A stretch of DNA of 64,000 nucleotides, taken from positions 62,001 to 126,000 of the forward strand of contig CAVYIF010000017.1 in the NCBI GenBank assembly GCA_963768585.1, written 5' to 3'. Under the pieces are notes generated by a model. The model saw only the letters and a program-made list of their open reading frames with translations, did no database searches and was not told where the DNA came from. A program made the position numbers and the translations under genes. Position 1 is the stretch's first letter. Every line of letters starts with the position of its first letter. Shown here piece by piece: positions 9,061 to 17,572 of this stretch. The stretch is from CAVUNY01 sp963768585 (GTDB lineage: Bacteria > Chloroflexota > Anaerolineae > Anaerolineales > Anaerolineaceae).

Positions 9061-9529
9061 ATGAATATCAACAGCAGTATCCAATCCCAATATCAGGCAT
9101 CCTTGAAAATGTTGCAGCAGGCAGTCCTCCAATGCCCGGACGGCATGTGGAATGACCCGGCTTACCGCAATTTATTCTGGCAGGTGGCCTATCACGCCCT
9201 GTTTTACACTCACCTCTACCTGCAGCCCCGTGAAGAAAATTTCGTGGCGTGGGAAAAACACCGGGCGGAAACCCATCGGATGCAGCCGGGGAAGGAACCG
9301 TACAGCAGGGCAGAAGTCCTGGAATACTGCGAACTCGTCCGCCAGCAGATCGATCAGTCTGGTGCCTGCATCCGATCTGGAGGCCCCCTCGGGCTTTGAT
9401 TGGCTGCCGTTCAATCGCCTGGAAACCCACCTTTACAATATTCGCCACCTGCAGCAGCACGTTGGCGAGCTGTCGGAGCGCTTGGGAGTCGCCGCCAACA
9501 TCGATGTGGATTGGGTGGGAAAGGTTTGA
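9061..9529 (+). pseudogene. DinB-like protein, single frameshift
   Basis: The first frame runs from the ATG at 9061 (MNINSSIQSQYQASLKMLQQ) through a helical region with YHALFYTHLYLQP. It then loses similarity after QQIDQS near 9360 and stops at 9399. The +1-shifted frame continues coherently as VPASDLEAPSGFDWLPFNRL and ETHLYNIRHLQQHVGELSERLG to 9529. HLQQH provides the C-terminal metal-ligand histidines of the DinB fold. Removing one G near 9361 restores a protein of about 155 residues. Either a real inactivation or a one-base sequencing insertion. Its stop overlaps the TTG start of the next gene. Confidence 0.7.
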
Positions 9530-10377
9530 ACCAACTTTCCGCGCATGTTTATTGGCTGCCGCCCGATTCCAGGACGGACCGTCCCGTGCTGGGTGTGGTG
9601 TGCGGCACACGGGCCACGCTGCTGGTCGATGCCGGGAACTCACCGGCCCATGCCAACCTTTTGCTGGACGAGATTGCCAGGCTGCGCCTGCTGTCCCCAA
9701 CTTACCTGGTGCTGACCCACTGGCATTGGGATCATATTTTCGGGGCCCATACCCTCAATCTGCCGACCATCACCTCGTTGGAAACCCGGCAAATCGTCAC
9801 CCACATGGCACAATTGGATTGGAGCGATAGGGCCCTCGACCGCCGCGTGGCAGAAGGCAGCGAAATCGACTTTTGCCGGACAAATATCAAGGCCGAGATG
9901 CCCGACCGCAGCCAGTTGGTGATTAAACCGCCCGAGATCGGCTTCGAGGGGCAAATCGAGCTGGATCTGGGCGGGGTAACCTGCCGCATCGAGCATGTTG
10001 GCGGCGACCATTCCGCCGATTCCAGCGTGGTACATGTGGTAGAAGACCGGGTGGTGTTCCTGGGCGACTGCCTGGGTGAGGATTTGTACAGCGGCCCGCG
10101 CAGCTACACCCCGCAGAAATTCCTGCCGTTGATTGAACGCATATTAAACTTCGAGGCGGATTTCTACCTCGAAGGGCATGCCCCTCAACCCGCATCCCGC
10201 CGGGTCCTGGCGGATGACCTGGCGATTTACCAATTGATCGGGCGCGAGGTAGAACGCAGCGGGGCAGACCGGCCCGGGCTGCTTTCTGCACTGCAAACCC
10301 GACTGGGACGGTCCGTCAACCACGAGGAGATGGAAATCGCCGAGGCTTACCTGGCTGGTTTAAATAAGCTCGCTTAG
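9526..10377 (+). CDS. MBL-fold metallo-hydrolase
   Basis: About 283 residues if it starts at the TTG at 9526, which overlaps the upstream stop and has GGGAAAGG just before it; the open frame extends upstream through the other gene. The zinc motif HWHWDH is at about residues 65-70, followed by a later His (EHVGGDHSADSSVV) and Asp (VFLGDCLGEDLY), the classic metallo-beta-lactamase ligand set. The fold covers lactonases, glyoxalase II and lactamases, and nothing here fixes the substrate. The start codon is the least certain point. Confidence 0.85.
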   Translation: MNQLSAHVYWLPPDSRTDRPVLGVVCGTRATLLVDAGNSPAHANLLLDEIARLRLLSPTYLVLTHWHWDHIFGAHTLNLPTITSLETRQIVTHMAQLDWSDRALDRRVAEGSEIDFCRTNIKAEMPDRSQLVIKPPEIGFEGQIELDLGGVTCRIEHVGGDHSADSSVVHVVEDRVVFLGDCLGEDLYSGPRSYTPQKFLPLIERILNFEADFYLEGHAPQPASRRVLADDLAIYQLIGREVERSGADRPGLLSALQTRLGRSVNHEEMEIAEAYLAGLNKLA

Positions 10378-10442
10378 TACAGCGAGAGGCCCGGGTGGGT
10401 GTTTCCCCTCAAAAATAAGTTGCACTGAATTCAAATTCACTC

Positions 10443-10478
10443 TTGAAATTTCTCCTGGATTTTGTATAATATATATAC
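10443..10478 (+). promoter_or_regulatory. Promoter of the padR-type operon with overlapping palindrome
   Basis: TTGAAA (10443-10448), a 16-base spacer and TATAAT (10465-10470) form a good housekeeping-type promoter. GTATA and TATAC half-sites five bases apart (10464-10478) overlap the -10. They would suit autorepression by the PadR protein encoded 35 bases downstream (inference). Confidence 0.6.
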
Positions 10479-10512
10479 CAATCACCGATATATCTGATAC
10501 CGGAATATCATC

Positions 10513-10860
10513 ATGAAAAACACCCCACAAAGCTACATCCCCTTATCGGAACCGATCACCTTTATCCTGCTTGCGCTGGCCGATGGCCCCAAGCATGGTT
10601 ATGCTATCCTGAAGGACACACAGGACTTGAGCGACGGGCAAACCCGGTTAAGCGTGAGCACTCTATACGAATCGTTGGGACGTCTTTTACATGACGGCTT
10701 GATCGAACGCGTGGAGGAACCCAGCTTGAAAACCACCTTGCGTCCGCGAAAAATTTACAGGCTCAGCCAGCTGGGCCGTGAAGTGCTGGCTGCCGAAATC
10801 GCCCGTATGGAAGGCCTGGTGACCCGTGCAGCCCGGCGGCTGCGGACCGAGGATGCATGA
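10513..10860 (+). CDS. PadR family transcriptional regulator
   Basis: 115 residues. EPITFILLALADGPKHGYAI starts the winged-helix domain, followed by the recognition-helix region STLYESLGRLLHDGLIERV and the wing ending in RKIYRLSQLGREVLAAE. This is the standard PadR-s1 layout with a short C-terminal dimerisation helix. PadR proteins usually repress an adjacent transporter or membrane-protein gene. Here the stop overlaps the start of a predicted membrane protein by four bases (ATGA), a common arrangement. A palindrome covers its own -10 box. Confidence 0.92.
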   Translation: MKNTPQSYIPLSEPITFILLALADGPKHGYAILKDTQDLSDGQTRLSVSTLYESLGRLLHDGLIERVEEPSLKTTLRPRKIYRLSQLGREVLAAEIARMEGLVTRAARRLRTEDA

Positions 10861-11855
10861 ACGCCCTGGTTAAACTGGTAGACCGCCTGTACATTCTTCT
10901 GCTTCGCCTGCACCCATTGGCTGCGGTGTCGGATTTCTATGAAGAAATGCACGCGACCTACCAGCAGGTAATCACCGAGTCAACGGACCTGGGAATTAAA
11001 GCCATCTGGCAGCGAATGCTGCGTGAAATCATTGATTTACCGGGTGTCATCATTCGTTCCTGGATTTTTGGGAGGAAAGCCATGCCAGAAAACCACTTAC
11101 CTAACGATCCACCGTCCCCTCAGACCTCGTGGCGGGCGGCGTTAATTTCCCTCCTTCCGCTCGTTTGGATGGGCCCGGTGATGCTGGCCATCGGCTATAC
11201 GCCATTTTGGTCGGATCCACAGAGAGGCCAATGGGTCTGGCCCGCTTCACGCATCCTGATTGCAGCTTTATTGTGGGCTGGACTCCTGATAGGGGTCAAA
11301 CAGGGTTTTCCACGCTGGTCGTACCCTTATGTGATGGGCGGTTTGATCACCCTTACCGGGTTGGCGATTAATTCATTGAGAAATACGCCTTTGCGCGGTC
11401 AGCAGCTCCCGGTGCTTTTATTTGTGGTTGCAGTCTGGACGGCGGCAACGATTCGCTGGAAGCCGTTCCGCCTATTCTGGTCGCATATCCGCCAGGATTG
11501 GACCTATCTCTCTTATGGTTTATTCGCCCTCATCCTTTTGTTTTCATCTTCGGTGGATCGTGAAGAAACGCCGCAATTGACCTTACTCGTTCTGCTGCCT
11601 TCGCTGCTTACCCTGGCCGGGGCTTTATTCCATCTGCGCAGCACAACCCGTATGGGCCGGGTTCTGGCCCTCGTGGTCAGCCTGACGGTAGCCTTGCCAA
11701 TCCAGCTTTTGCAGTTGATGGGCCCGCCTGGCAGCAACACAGAGCTTTTCGGTCTGTTGTTCAGCGGGTATTTTATTCTGCTGGCATTTTTGCTCGCTCC
11801 GGCGCTGATCTCGCTTTTCAAAAATAAGGAATCTGGCCAGGGTATCCTGAAATAG
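10857..11855 (+). CDS. Polytopic membrane protein coupled to PadR regulator
   Basis: 332 residues. A soluble amphipathic N-terminus (about 1-75, with DFYEEMHATYQQ) resembles the prefix domain found in membrane proteins encoded next to PadR regulators. It is followed by about eight hydrophobic segments from residue 95 to the end. No catalytic motif was recognised. It is translationally coupled to the PadR gene and ends just before a strong terminator, so the two form a closed bicistronic unit. Sensing or stress response at the membrane is plausible but unproven. Confidence 0.75.
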   Translation: MNALVKLVDRLYILLLRLHPLAAVSDFYEEMHATYQQVITESTDLGIKAIWQRMLREIIDLPGVIIRSWIFGRKAMPENHLPNDPPSPQTSWRAALISLLPLVWMGPVMLAIGYTPFWSDPQRGQWVWPASRILIAALLWAGLLIGVKQGFPRWSYPYVMGGLITLTGLAINSLRNTPLRGQQLPVLLFVVAVWTAATIRWKPFRLFWSHIRQDWTYLSYGLFALILLFSSSVDREETPQLTLLVLLPSLLTLAGALFHLRSTTRMGRVLALVVSLTVALPIQLLQLMGPPGSNTELFGLLFSGYFILLAFLLAPALISLFKNKESGQGILK

Positions 11856-11875
11856 GTCGCGTGAACTGGCAACTT

Positions 11876-11912
11876 AAACCGCCCAAGATAATCAGGGCGG
11901 TTTTAATTTATT
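11876..11912 (+). terminator. Intrinsic terminator after PadR operon
   Basis: Perfect 9-bp stem AAACCGCCC / GGGCGGTTT (11876-11884 and 11895-11903) with a 10-base loop and a T-rich tail. It closes the two-gene PadR unit. Confidence 0.85.
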
Positions 11913-12051
11913 TTTTCCAGTACAATAATGAAAATTACCAGCTCCCGAAAGAGAACTTAGATGTCTGCTTTGGATCGAATCGCTTTCTACCAAAACCGGC
12001 GCAATGAGGCGCCCCAAAAGAGCCTTACAGCCAGTGACAAGATTGCCTGAC

Positions 12052-12750
12052 ATGCAGCCCAACCTCCCACCCATCGACGTGCGCCGCCTGTACGACCGCT
12101 TCAACGCATCCGTGACCGCCCTGGACTGCGGCACAAAATGCGCGCCGCACAACCCCAGCGGCAAGCCCTTTTGCTGCGATATCTGCCATGCCGTGCCGGT
12201 AGCCTACCGGCAAGAATGGGCCTATTTACAACCCAATACCGACCTGTGGCACGAATGGCGCGGGGATGAGTGTGAAAGTGAACCAGATAATCCGGCCAGA
12301 CTGCAGGCAGAAACCCCGCAGCACCTGCTGCTGATGGCCTGTAAGGGCCCGGCCTTCTGCCAGCGAGATTTTCGCGCCATCAGCTGCCGCCAGTTCCCGT
12401 TTTTCCCATATATCACCGCCGACGACCGTTTTATCGGATTGGCCTATGAGTGGGAATTTGAAACCACCTGCTGGGTGATCAGCAACCTGAAACAGGTGAC
12501 TGATGCATACCGGCGCGAGTTTTGCGCCTTCTATGACGGGATGTTTGCCCTTTGGGAAGAAGAATTTGACAGTTATGCCGGGCTCTCCGAGATGATGCGC
12601 GAGCACTTCGCCGCCCGGAAGCGCCGCATCCCCATCCTGCACCGCAACGGCGGTGCTTACCTGCTCAGCCCAGGCAGCGGCCGCCTGCGGCGGGTTGATC
12701 CTGACCGACTGCCGCGTTTTGGACCTTACCGAAAAGGCGAGAATGGTTAG
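12052..12750 (+). CDS. Cys-rich YkgJ-like zinc/iron-chelating-type protein
   Basis: 232 residues from the ATG at 12052; an in-frame ATG at 12004 would add 16. Conserved-looking cysteines are ALDCGTKCAPHN, FCCDICHAVP, MACKGPAFCQRD and SCRQFPFFPY. The latter two resemble the metal-cluster motif of the YkgJ/UPF0153 group. The family is annotated only as putative metal-cluster-binding, and no reaction is known. Neither start has a good Shine-Dalgarno. It precedes an F420-type oxidoreductase gene by about 27 bases, so both may be co-transcribed. Confidence 0.65.
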   Translation: MQPNLPPIDVRRLYDRFNASVTALDCGTKCAPHNPSGKPFCCDICHAVPVAYRQEWAYLQPNTDLWHEWRGDECESEPDNPARLQAETPQHLLLMACKGPAFCQRDFRAISCRQFPFFPYITADDRFIGLAYEWEFETTCWVISNLKQVTDAYRREFCAFYDGMFALWEEEFDSYAGLSEMMREHFAARKRRIPILHRNGGAYLLSPGSGRLRRVDPDRLPRFGPYRKGENG

Positions 12751-12777
12751 CAAAGACTTATCCGAATGGAGGACCAG

Positions 12778-13719
12778 ATGAAACGACCGATCACTTTTGG
12801 CTGGCGCGTGCCAGATTTCCCGGAGTACGGCGCGGAAAGCGCCGCGTTCCGCCAGCATATTTTCGACTATATGGATGTCCTGCAGCGCGGCGGGCTGGAT
12901 TCGGCCTGGGTCGGTGACCACTTTTTCCCCTGGTCGGCCGAAATCGATCAGAATATGGACACCATCGAGGCCTGGACCACGCTGACTTACCTGATGGCCC
13001 TCTACCCGCGCATGCGCTTCGGCACAATCGTGCTCAGCCAATCATACCGTCCGCCGGCGATCCTGGCGAAAATGGCGGCGATTGCCCAATGGATTTCCGG
13101 CGGACGCTTTATCCTGGGGATCGGTGCGGGCTGGAAGGAAAACGAATACCGTGCCTACGGCTACGAGTACCCGGCGAACCGCGACCGTCTCGATCAGTTG
13201 GAAGAAGCCGCGCAGATTATTCTGAAGATGTGGCATGAGGATGCGCCCTCCTTTCACGGCAAACATTACTGGATCGACCATGCATACTGCTCTCCGCGGC
13301 CCGACCCGCCACCGCCCCTGCTGATTGGCGGCGCAGGACCCAAACGCACCCTGCGCATTGTGGCTAAATATGCCGATTGGTGTAATTTAAACAACGCAAG
13401 CCTGTCCGCCTGCCAGACCAGCCTGGATATCCTGCGCCAGCACTGCCATGCCGTGGGTCGGGATTATGCCGACATCGTGAAAACTTTCAGCTGCGACTGC
13501 GTGGCGATTGCCCCCACCCGAGCCGAAGCCGAGCGTGTGCAGGAAGCCAGCTTTTTTGGGCGCTACGGCCCGATCACCGGCACACCCCAGGAAATCACCG
13601 ACCAGATTCAGGCTTACGTCGACCTGGGTATCAGCCATTTCATCCTGCGCTTTGCGGATTACCCCAACGCAGACGGCGCACAGCTGTTCATGCAGGAAGT
13701 GATGCCCAAATTTAGTTGA
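12778..13719 (+). CDS. LLM-class F420-dependent oxidoreductase
   Basis: 313 residues from the ATG at 12778, chosen over 12766 because GGAGG (12768-12772) lies at correct distance. Bacterial-luciferase-like TIM barrel hallmarks are WVGDHFFPW, RMRFGTIVLSQSYRPPAILAKMAA and GRFILGIGAGWKENEYRAYGY. The C-terminal LLIGGAGPKRTLRIVAKYADWCN is typical of F420-binding members rather than FMN monooxygenases. It would transfer hydride from reduced F420 to an unknown substrate. It implies F420 biosynthesis elsewhere in the genome. Confidence 0.88.
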   Translation: MKRPITFGWRVPDFPEYGAESAAFRQHIFDYMDVLQRGGLDSAWVGDHFFPWSAEIDQNMDTIEAWTTLTYLMALYPRMRFGTIVLSQSYRPPAILAKMAAIAQWISGGRFILGIGAGWKENEYRAYGYEYPANRDRLDQLEEAAQIILKMWHEDAPSFHGKHYWIDHAYCSPRPDPPPPLLIGGAGPKRTLRIVAKYADWCNLNNASLSACQTSLDILRQHCHAVGRDYADIVKTFSCDCVAIAPTRAEAERVQEASFFGRYGPITGTPQEITDQIQAYVDLGISHFILRFADYPNADGAQLFMQEVMPKFS

Positions 13720-13723
13720 AAGC

Positions 13724-13743
13724 GGGCAGTTTGCCCCTTTTTC
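13724..13743 (+). terminator. Short hairpin plus T-tract after the LLM oxidoreductase
   Basis: GGGCA gtt TGCCC followed by CTTTTT directly downstream of the stop codon. The stem is only 5 bp, but position and T-run fit an intrinsic terminator. Confidence 0.55.
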
Positions 13744-13776
13744 GATCATCTACCCCAACGGAATGAGATACTATCT

Positions 13777-14565
13777 ATGACACTGCTGCCCAAAAAAGAG
13801 ATCGCCCCTACCCCATATGCGGAGGTCAACGCCATCCTGGGCCTGGTGCTGGCCAACACACAGGCAGTTTTAGGAGAGCATTTTATCGGCATGTACCTGT
13901 TTGGATCGCTGACCAGCGGAGATTTTAACCCGCACAGCAGCGATATCGATTACGTGGTGGTCACGCCGGGGGATCTGCCTGACGAAATGCTTCCCAAACT
14001 GGAAGCGATGCATGCCGAAATCGCCGCCAGCGGGTTGGCGTGGGCCGACAAGCTGGAAGGTTTTTATTTTTCCCTGTCCATCCTGCGCCGCTTTGATCCG
14101 GCCCAAATCTATCCTTCGATCGGGGTGGATTGGGATTTTCGCATGGGCGGGCAAGGCACCGAAGGTATCATCCAGCGCTTCAACCTACGCGAACAGGGCA
14201 TCGTGCTGTCCGGTCCACCCTTGCAGGATTTGATCGATCCGGTGACCCCCGAACAGATCCGCCAGGCGACCTACGATCTGCTGTTGGAATGGTGGGTACC
14301 CATGCTGGCCAACCCGGTTAAGCTCCACAGCAGCGAGTACCAGGCCTATGCCGTGCTCACCATGTGCCGTATGCTGTATACCTTGAAAACCGCAAAGATC
14401 GTTTCTAAACCGGCCGCAGCGCGCTGGACCATAGAAAACCACGGTCAGCGCTGGGCAGATTTGATCCAGCGCGCGCTGGCCTGGCAGCACGGCATGGAGA
14501 TGGACGCTCTGGATGAGGTGCTGGAATTGATTCGCTATACCTATGAATCCAGCCAACCCGGTTAA
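13777..14565 (+). CDS. Nucleotidyltransferase with DUF4111-type C-terminus (aminoglycoside adenylyltransferase-like)
   Basis: 262 residues. MYLFGSLTSGDFNPHSSDIDYVVV (about 45-68) is the polymerase-beta nucleotidyltransferase motif: GS, then DID as metal ligands. The C-terminal helical half, with YAVLTMCRMLYTLKTAKIVSK and WADLIQRALAWQHG, matches the domain that follows it in AadA/ANT(3'')-like enzymes. The fold adenylylates hydroxyls of aminoglycosides, but chromosomal homologues in environmental bacteria often have unknown targets, so resistance should not be assumed. Confidence 0.8.
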   Translation: MTLLPKKEIAPTPYAEVNAILGLVLANTQAVLGEHFIGMYLFGSLTSGDFNPHSSDIDYVVVTPGDLPDEMLPKLEAMHAEIAASGLAWADKLEGFYFSLSILRRFDPAQIYPSIGVDWDFRMGGQGTEGIIQRFNLREQGIVLSGPPLQDLIDPVTPEQIRQATYDLLLEWWVPMLANPVKLHSSEYQAYAVLTMCRMLYTLKTAKIVSKPAAARWTIENHGQRWADLIQRALAWQHGMEMDALDEVLELIRYTYESSQPG

Positions 14566-14672
14566 GCTCGCGCGAATAATTCATTTATAATCAAGCTGCT
14601 TTTGGGTGACTTGAGTGCGTGCAAACGCGTACTGATCTCACCCCTATTCCTGTTCATCTTAACTGGACCTCC

Positions 14673-15674
14673 ATGCAATCCACGCCACCTGTCTCTTCCG
14701 ACCTCGCCCGCGGCTACACCATCGCCCTGATCAGCGCCGTATTTCTTTCCACCACAGCCATCTTCATTCGCCACCTGACCCTGAATTACCAGATGCCTGC
14801 CCTGGTGCTGGCCTTCTGGCGGGATGTTTTTGTGGTAATTACCCTGCTGGCAGGGCTGGGGATCGCGCGCCCGCTGCTGCTCAAACTGCCATACCGGCAC
14901 CTGCCTTATCTCATCGCATATGGGTTGGTCCTGGCATTGTTCAACGCCATGTGGACGCTCTCGGTCTCACTCAATGGGGCCGCGATTGCCACGGTACTGG
15001 TCTATTGTTCAGCCGGGTTCACCGCCCTGCTGGGATGGTGGCTGCTCAAGGAAAGCCTGGGGTGGGCCAAGCTGTTAGCTGTGGCATTCAGCCTGGGCGG
15101 GTGCGTGCTGGTCTCCAATGCGCTGGACGCCGCTGCCTGGCAGGCCAACCTGCTGGGGATTGCCACCGGGGTTCTCGCCGGGCTGTGCTACGCGGCGTAC
15201 AGCCTGTTGGGCCGCTCCGCTGCTCAACGTGGGTTGAACCCCTGGACCACCCTGATATATACTTTTGGCTTTGCCGCGTTGTTCCTGCTGGCAGTAAATC
15301 TCCTGCCGGGCCAACTGCTGCCCGGCACCGCTACCAGGCCGGGTGACCTCTTCTGGTTGGGCAGCGCCCTCGCGGGATGGGGCGTGCTGTTCCTGCTGGC
15401 GGCGGTTCCGACGGTGGCCGGCTTTGGACTGTACAACGTCAGCCTGAGCTATTTGCCATCCAGCGTGGCCAACCTGATACTCACCATGGAACCCGCCTTT
15501 ACCGCGGTATTCGCTTTTATCCTGTTCGACGAGCGCCTGACCGGTATCCAATTGGGAGGCAGCCTGCTGATCATATCCGGGGTAATATTGCTGCGGATAT
15601 ATGAAGGCTGGCAGACCAGCCGGATTCACCCTGCTAGCGATCCGGGAAACAACGTGGCGGCAACCGGCCCCTGA
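14673..15674 (+). CDS. DMT/EamA family transporter
   Basis: 333 residues from the ATG at 14673; a GTG at 14619 is a less likely longer start. Ten hydrophobic helices form two EamA repeats. The first covers about residues 12-145 and the second about 155-300, each ending in an acidic SL.F.E.L..Q..G type loop (LLKESLGWAKLLAV; ILFDERLTGIQLGGSLLI). Drug/metabolite transporters of this type export amino acids or small metabolites. Nothing indicates the substrate. It is probably monocistronic. Confidence 0.88.
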   Translation: MQSTPPVSSDLARGYTIALISAVFLSTTAIFIRHLTLNYQMPALVLAFWRDVFVVITLLAGLGIARPLLLKLPYRHLPYLIAYGLVLALFNAMWTLSVSLNGAAIATVLVYCSAGFTALLGWWLLKESLGWAKLLAVAFSLGGCVLVSNALDAAAWQANLLGIATGVLAGLCYAAYSLLGRSAAQRGLNPWTTLIYTFGFAALFLLAVNLLPGQLLPGTATRPGDLFWLGSALAGWGVLFLLAAVPTVAGFGLYNVSLSYLPSSVANLILTMEPAFTAVFAFILFDERLTGIQLGGSLLIISGVILLRIYEGWQTSRIHPASDPGNNVAATGP

Positions 15675-15748
15675 TTGTTGACCGCAGGCTTCTATATTTT
15701 TCCATGTAAAGGACGGTATAATCTTTAAGAGACTGGCAGGTTATCGTT

Positions 15749-16126
15749 ATGAAGATTGATCCCATATCCCATCCCAAACTGCTGAAAACGCTGCGCTACG
15801 GCGCGGCCTATGGTCTGCTGTTTGTGTATTTCTTCGCTGGCATATGGATCATCGAGAGCCTGAGGACCAATGTCCTGGATATCACCACGCTGCTGAAAGT
15901 TGATCCGAAGGTCGTATATTTCCTGTATTCCTGGGGCAGCTACGCTTTTTATGCACCCTTCCTTCTGATGATGGTCGTTTTGGAATCCTACATGAATACA
16001 GCGGCCAAAACCGGGCAAGTGCTGCGCCGCGCCTGGAAGGTCATTTCCATTGAAGGGGGAATCGGAGTGGTTTCAGTGCTGATCACGCTCGTGCTGTCGC
16101 TTCTTAACCTGCGTACGTCGCTTTAA
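15749..16126 (+). CDS. Small membrane protein, unknown function
   Basis: 125 residues with three clear transmembrane segments (about 20-36, 58-77 and 97-118). No recognised family motif. A TATAAT box lies at 15717-15722, giving a plausible own promoter, and another TATAAT follows at 16139 for the next gene. Third positions look like those of the neighbours, so it is likely a genuine gene. Confidence 0.6.
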   Translation: MKIDPISHPKLLKTLRYGAAYGLLFVYFFAGIWIIESLRTNVLDITTLLKVDPKVVYFLYSWGSYAFYAPFLLMMVVLESYMNTAAKTGQVLRRAWKVISIEGGIGVVSVLITLVLSLLNLRTSL

Positions 16127-16167
16127 AATAATTACTCGTATAATCACATAACTTTGGGAGAACTTTT

Positions 16168-16866
16168 ATGACAGAAGCCAACGATAGCGAACAAAAGAGA
16201 ATTGAAATTGAATGGAACGGACCCTACCATGTGGACGGTGAAATCCCTCTGGTGCGCAAAACCCAGATCGTTTCAGAATACGGTGAACCGATTGCCTGGC
16301 AAACCGAAGAAACCCTCAAGGACGCCGGACATTATGAACTGTGCCGCTGCGGGCATTCAAAGGACAAGCCGTTTTGCGATTGCAGCCACCTGGAGGTCGA
16401 TTTTGATGGTACCGAAACCGCAGCGAGCGAGCCAACCGCCGAACGCCGGGTGAGACTTGCCGGCGGCGAGAATATTATTGTCAGGCGAGATTATTCGATT
16501 TGCGCCGATTCTGGCTACTGTGGGTTGAGAAACACCAACATCGATAAGCTGCTGGCCGACACCGCCGATACCCAGGTGCGTCTGCAGGTGATGGCCATGG
16601 TCGAGCACTGCCCCTCCGGATCATACACCTATGCCGTCGAAGAAGACGGTCCAGAAATCGAGCCCGATCTGCCCAAACAAGTCGCGGTGGTGACGGAAAT
16701 CACCTCTGACGGCCCGATTGAGGGCCCGTTGTGGGTCACCGGCGGCATCTCGATTAAACGTTCCGATGGACAGCTCTTAGAAACGCGCAACCGGGTCACC
16801 CTGTGCTGCTGTGGAAATTCAAAGAACAAGCCCTTTTGCGACGGCACCCACCGCGATGGGCATTAA
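16168..16866 (+). CDS. CDGSH iron-sulfur protein with two CDGSH motifs and a central divergent ferredoxin-like module
   Basis: 232 residues with three cysteine modules. The first, at about residues 55-74, is CRCGHSKDKPFCDCSH; it matches the CDGSH consensus (C-x-C, then S-x3-P-x-C-D-x-S/T-H) except that the Gly after Asp is Cys. The central DYSICADSGYCGLRN and VEHCPSGSY resemble the divergent 4Fe-4S module often fused to CDGSH domains. The last, at about 211-228, is CCCGNSKNKPFCDGTH, a perfect motif. CDGSH domains bind redox-active 2Fe-2S clusters with a 3Cys-1His set. The MOSC gene follows after nine bases, suggesting an operon. A TATAAT at 16139-16144 and TTGGGAG precede it. Confidence 0.88.
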   Translation: MTEANDSEQKRIEIEWNGPYHVDGEIPLVRKTQIVSEYGEPIAWQTEETLKDAGHYELCRCGHSKDKPFCDCSHLEVDFDGTETAASEPTAERRVRLAGGENIIVRRDYSICADSGYCGLRNTNIDKLLADTADTQVRLQVMAMVEHCPSGSYTYAVEEDGPEIEPDLPKQVAVVTEITSDGPIEGPLWVTGGISIKRSDGQLLETRNRVTLCCCGNSKNKPFCDGTHRDGH

Positions 16867-16875
16867 GAGGTCAGA

Positions 16876-17547
16876 ATGACAACCGCAAACGCAAATGAAA
16901 TGCGCCTGGTCAGCGTCAATCTCGGCCAGGAACGCCCTATTCAGGGCGCCGGCAAGTCCGGCACAACCGGAATTTATAAGATTCCGGCGAACGAACCCGT
17001 GCAGATCGGCAAGCTGGGACTCGCCGGAGATTCGATTTGTGACACCAAAAACCACGGCGGGGTCGACCAGGCCGTATATATTTACGGTGCGCCCGATTAT
17101 GCCTGGTGGTCGCGGACCCTGGGATATGAGCTTGGACCGGGATTCTTTGGCGATAACCTGACTATCACCGGTCTGGAAAGCGCCCGGGTGCAAATTGGCG
17201 ACCGCTTGATCCTGGGATCGGTCATCCTGGAAGTGACCTCGCCGCGCATTCCGTGCGCCACGCTGGCGGCGCGCATGGCTGACCCGCAGTTTGTCAAACG
17301 CTTCAAGGAAGCAGAGCGCCCGGGGGTGTACTGCCGCGTGATCCAGGCCGGTTCCGTGCAGGCCGGTGACGAGGTAGCCTACCAGCCCTACGCCGGCGAA
17401 ACGGTTTCTATCCTTGAGATGTTCCGTGATTTCTATAAAAAAGAGTTGGATGAAGCCACCATTCGCCGCTACATCGCGGCACCAACTCACTACAAGGACC
17501 GCGACGAAAAAATTGAAATGCTAAAAAAAATGGGGGTAACACCCTGA
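16876..17547 (+). CDS. MOSC domain protein (YiiM-like)
   Basis: 223 residues. The MOSC beta-barrel includes the segment DTKNHGGVDQAVYIYGAPDYAWW, the GFFGDNLTITGLE loop and the conserved-Cys region EVTSPRIPCATLAARM, where the Cys is the sulfur-carrying candidate. The C-terminal EMFRDFYKKELDEATIRRYIAAP matches the 3-alpha domain of YiiM-type proteins. YiiM-like proteins reduce N-hydroxylated compounds with molybdenum cofactor. It lies nine bases after the CDGSH protein, an apparent electron donor-acceptor pairing (inference). Confidence 0.9.
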   Translation: MTTANANEMRLVSVNLGQERPIQGAGKSGTTGIYKIPANEPVQIGKLGLAGDSICDTKNHGGVDQAVYIYGAPDYAWWSRTLGYELGPGFFGDNLTITGLESARVQIGDRLILGSVILEVTSPRIPCATLAARMADPQFVKRFKEAERPGVYCRVIQAGSVQAGDEVAYQPYAGETVSILEMFRDFYKKELDEATIRRYIAAPTHYKDRDEKIEMLKKMGVTP

Positions 17548-17572
17548 CGGGAGCCCCACAAAGAGGAATGGA

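Noticed and set aside
13777..14565. Direct claim of aminoglycoside resistance for the nucleotidyltransferase.
   Set aside because: Fold similarity alone does not establish substrate; no mobile or resistance context.
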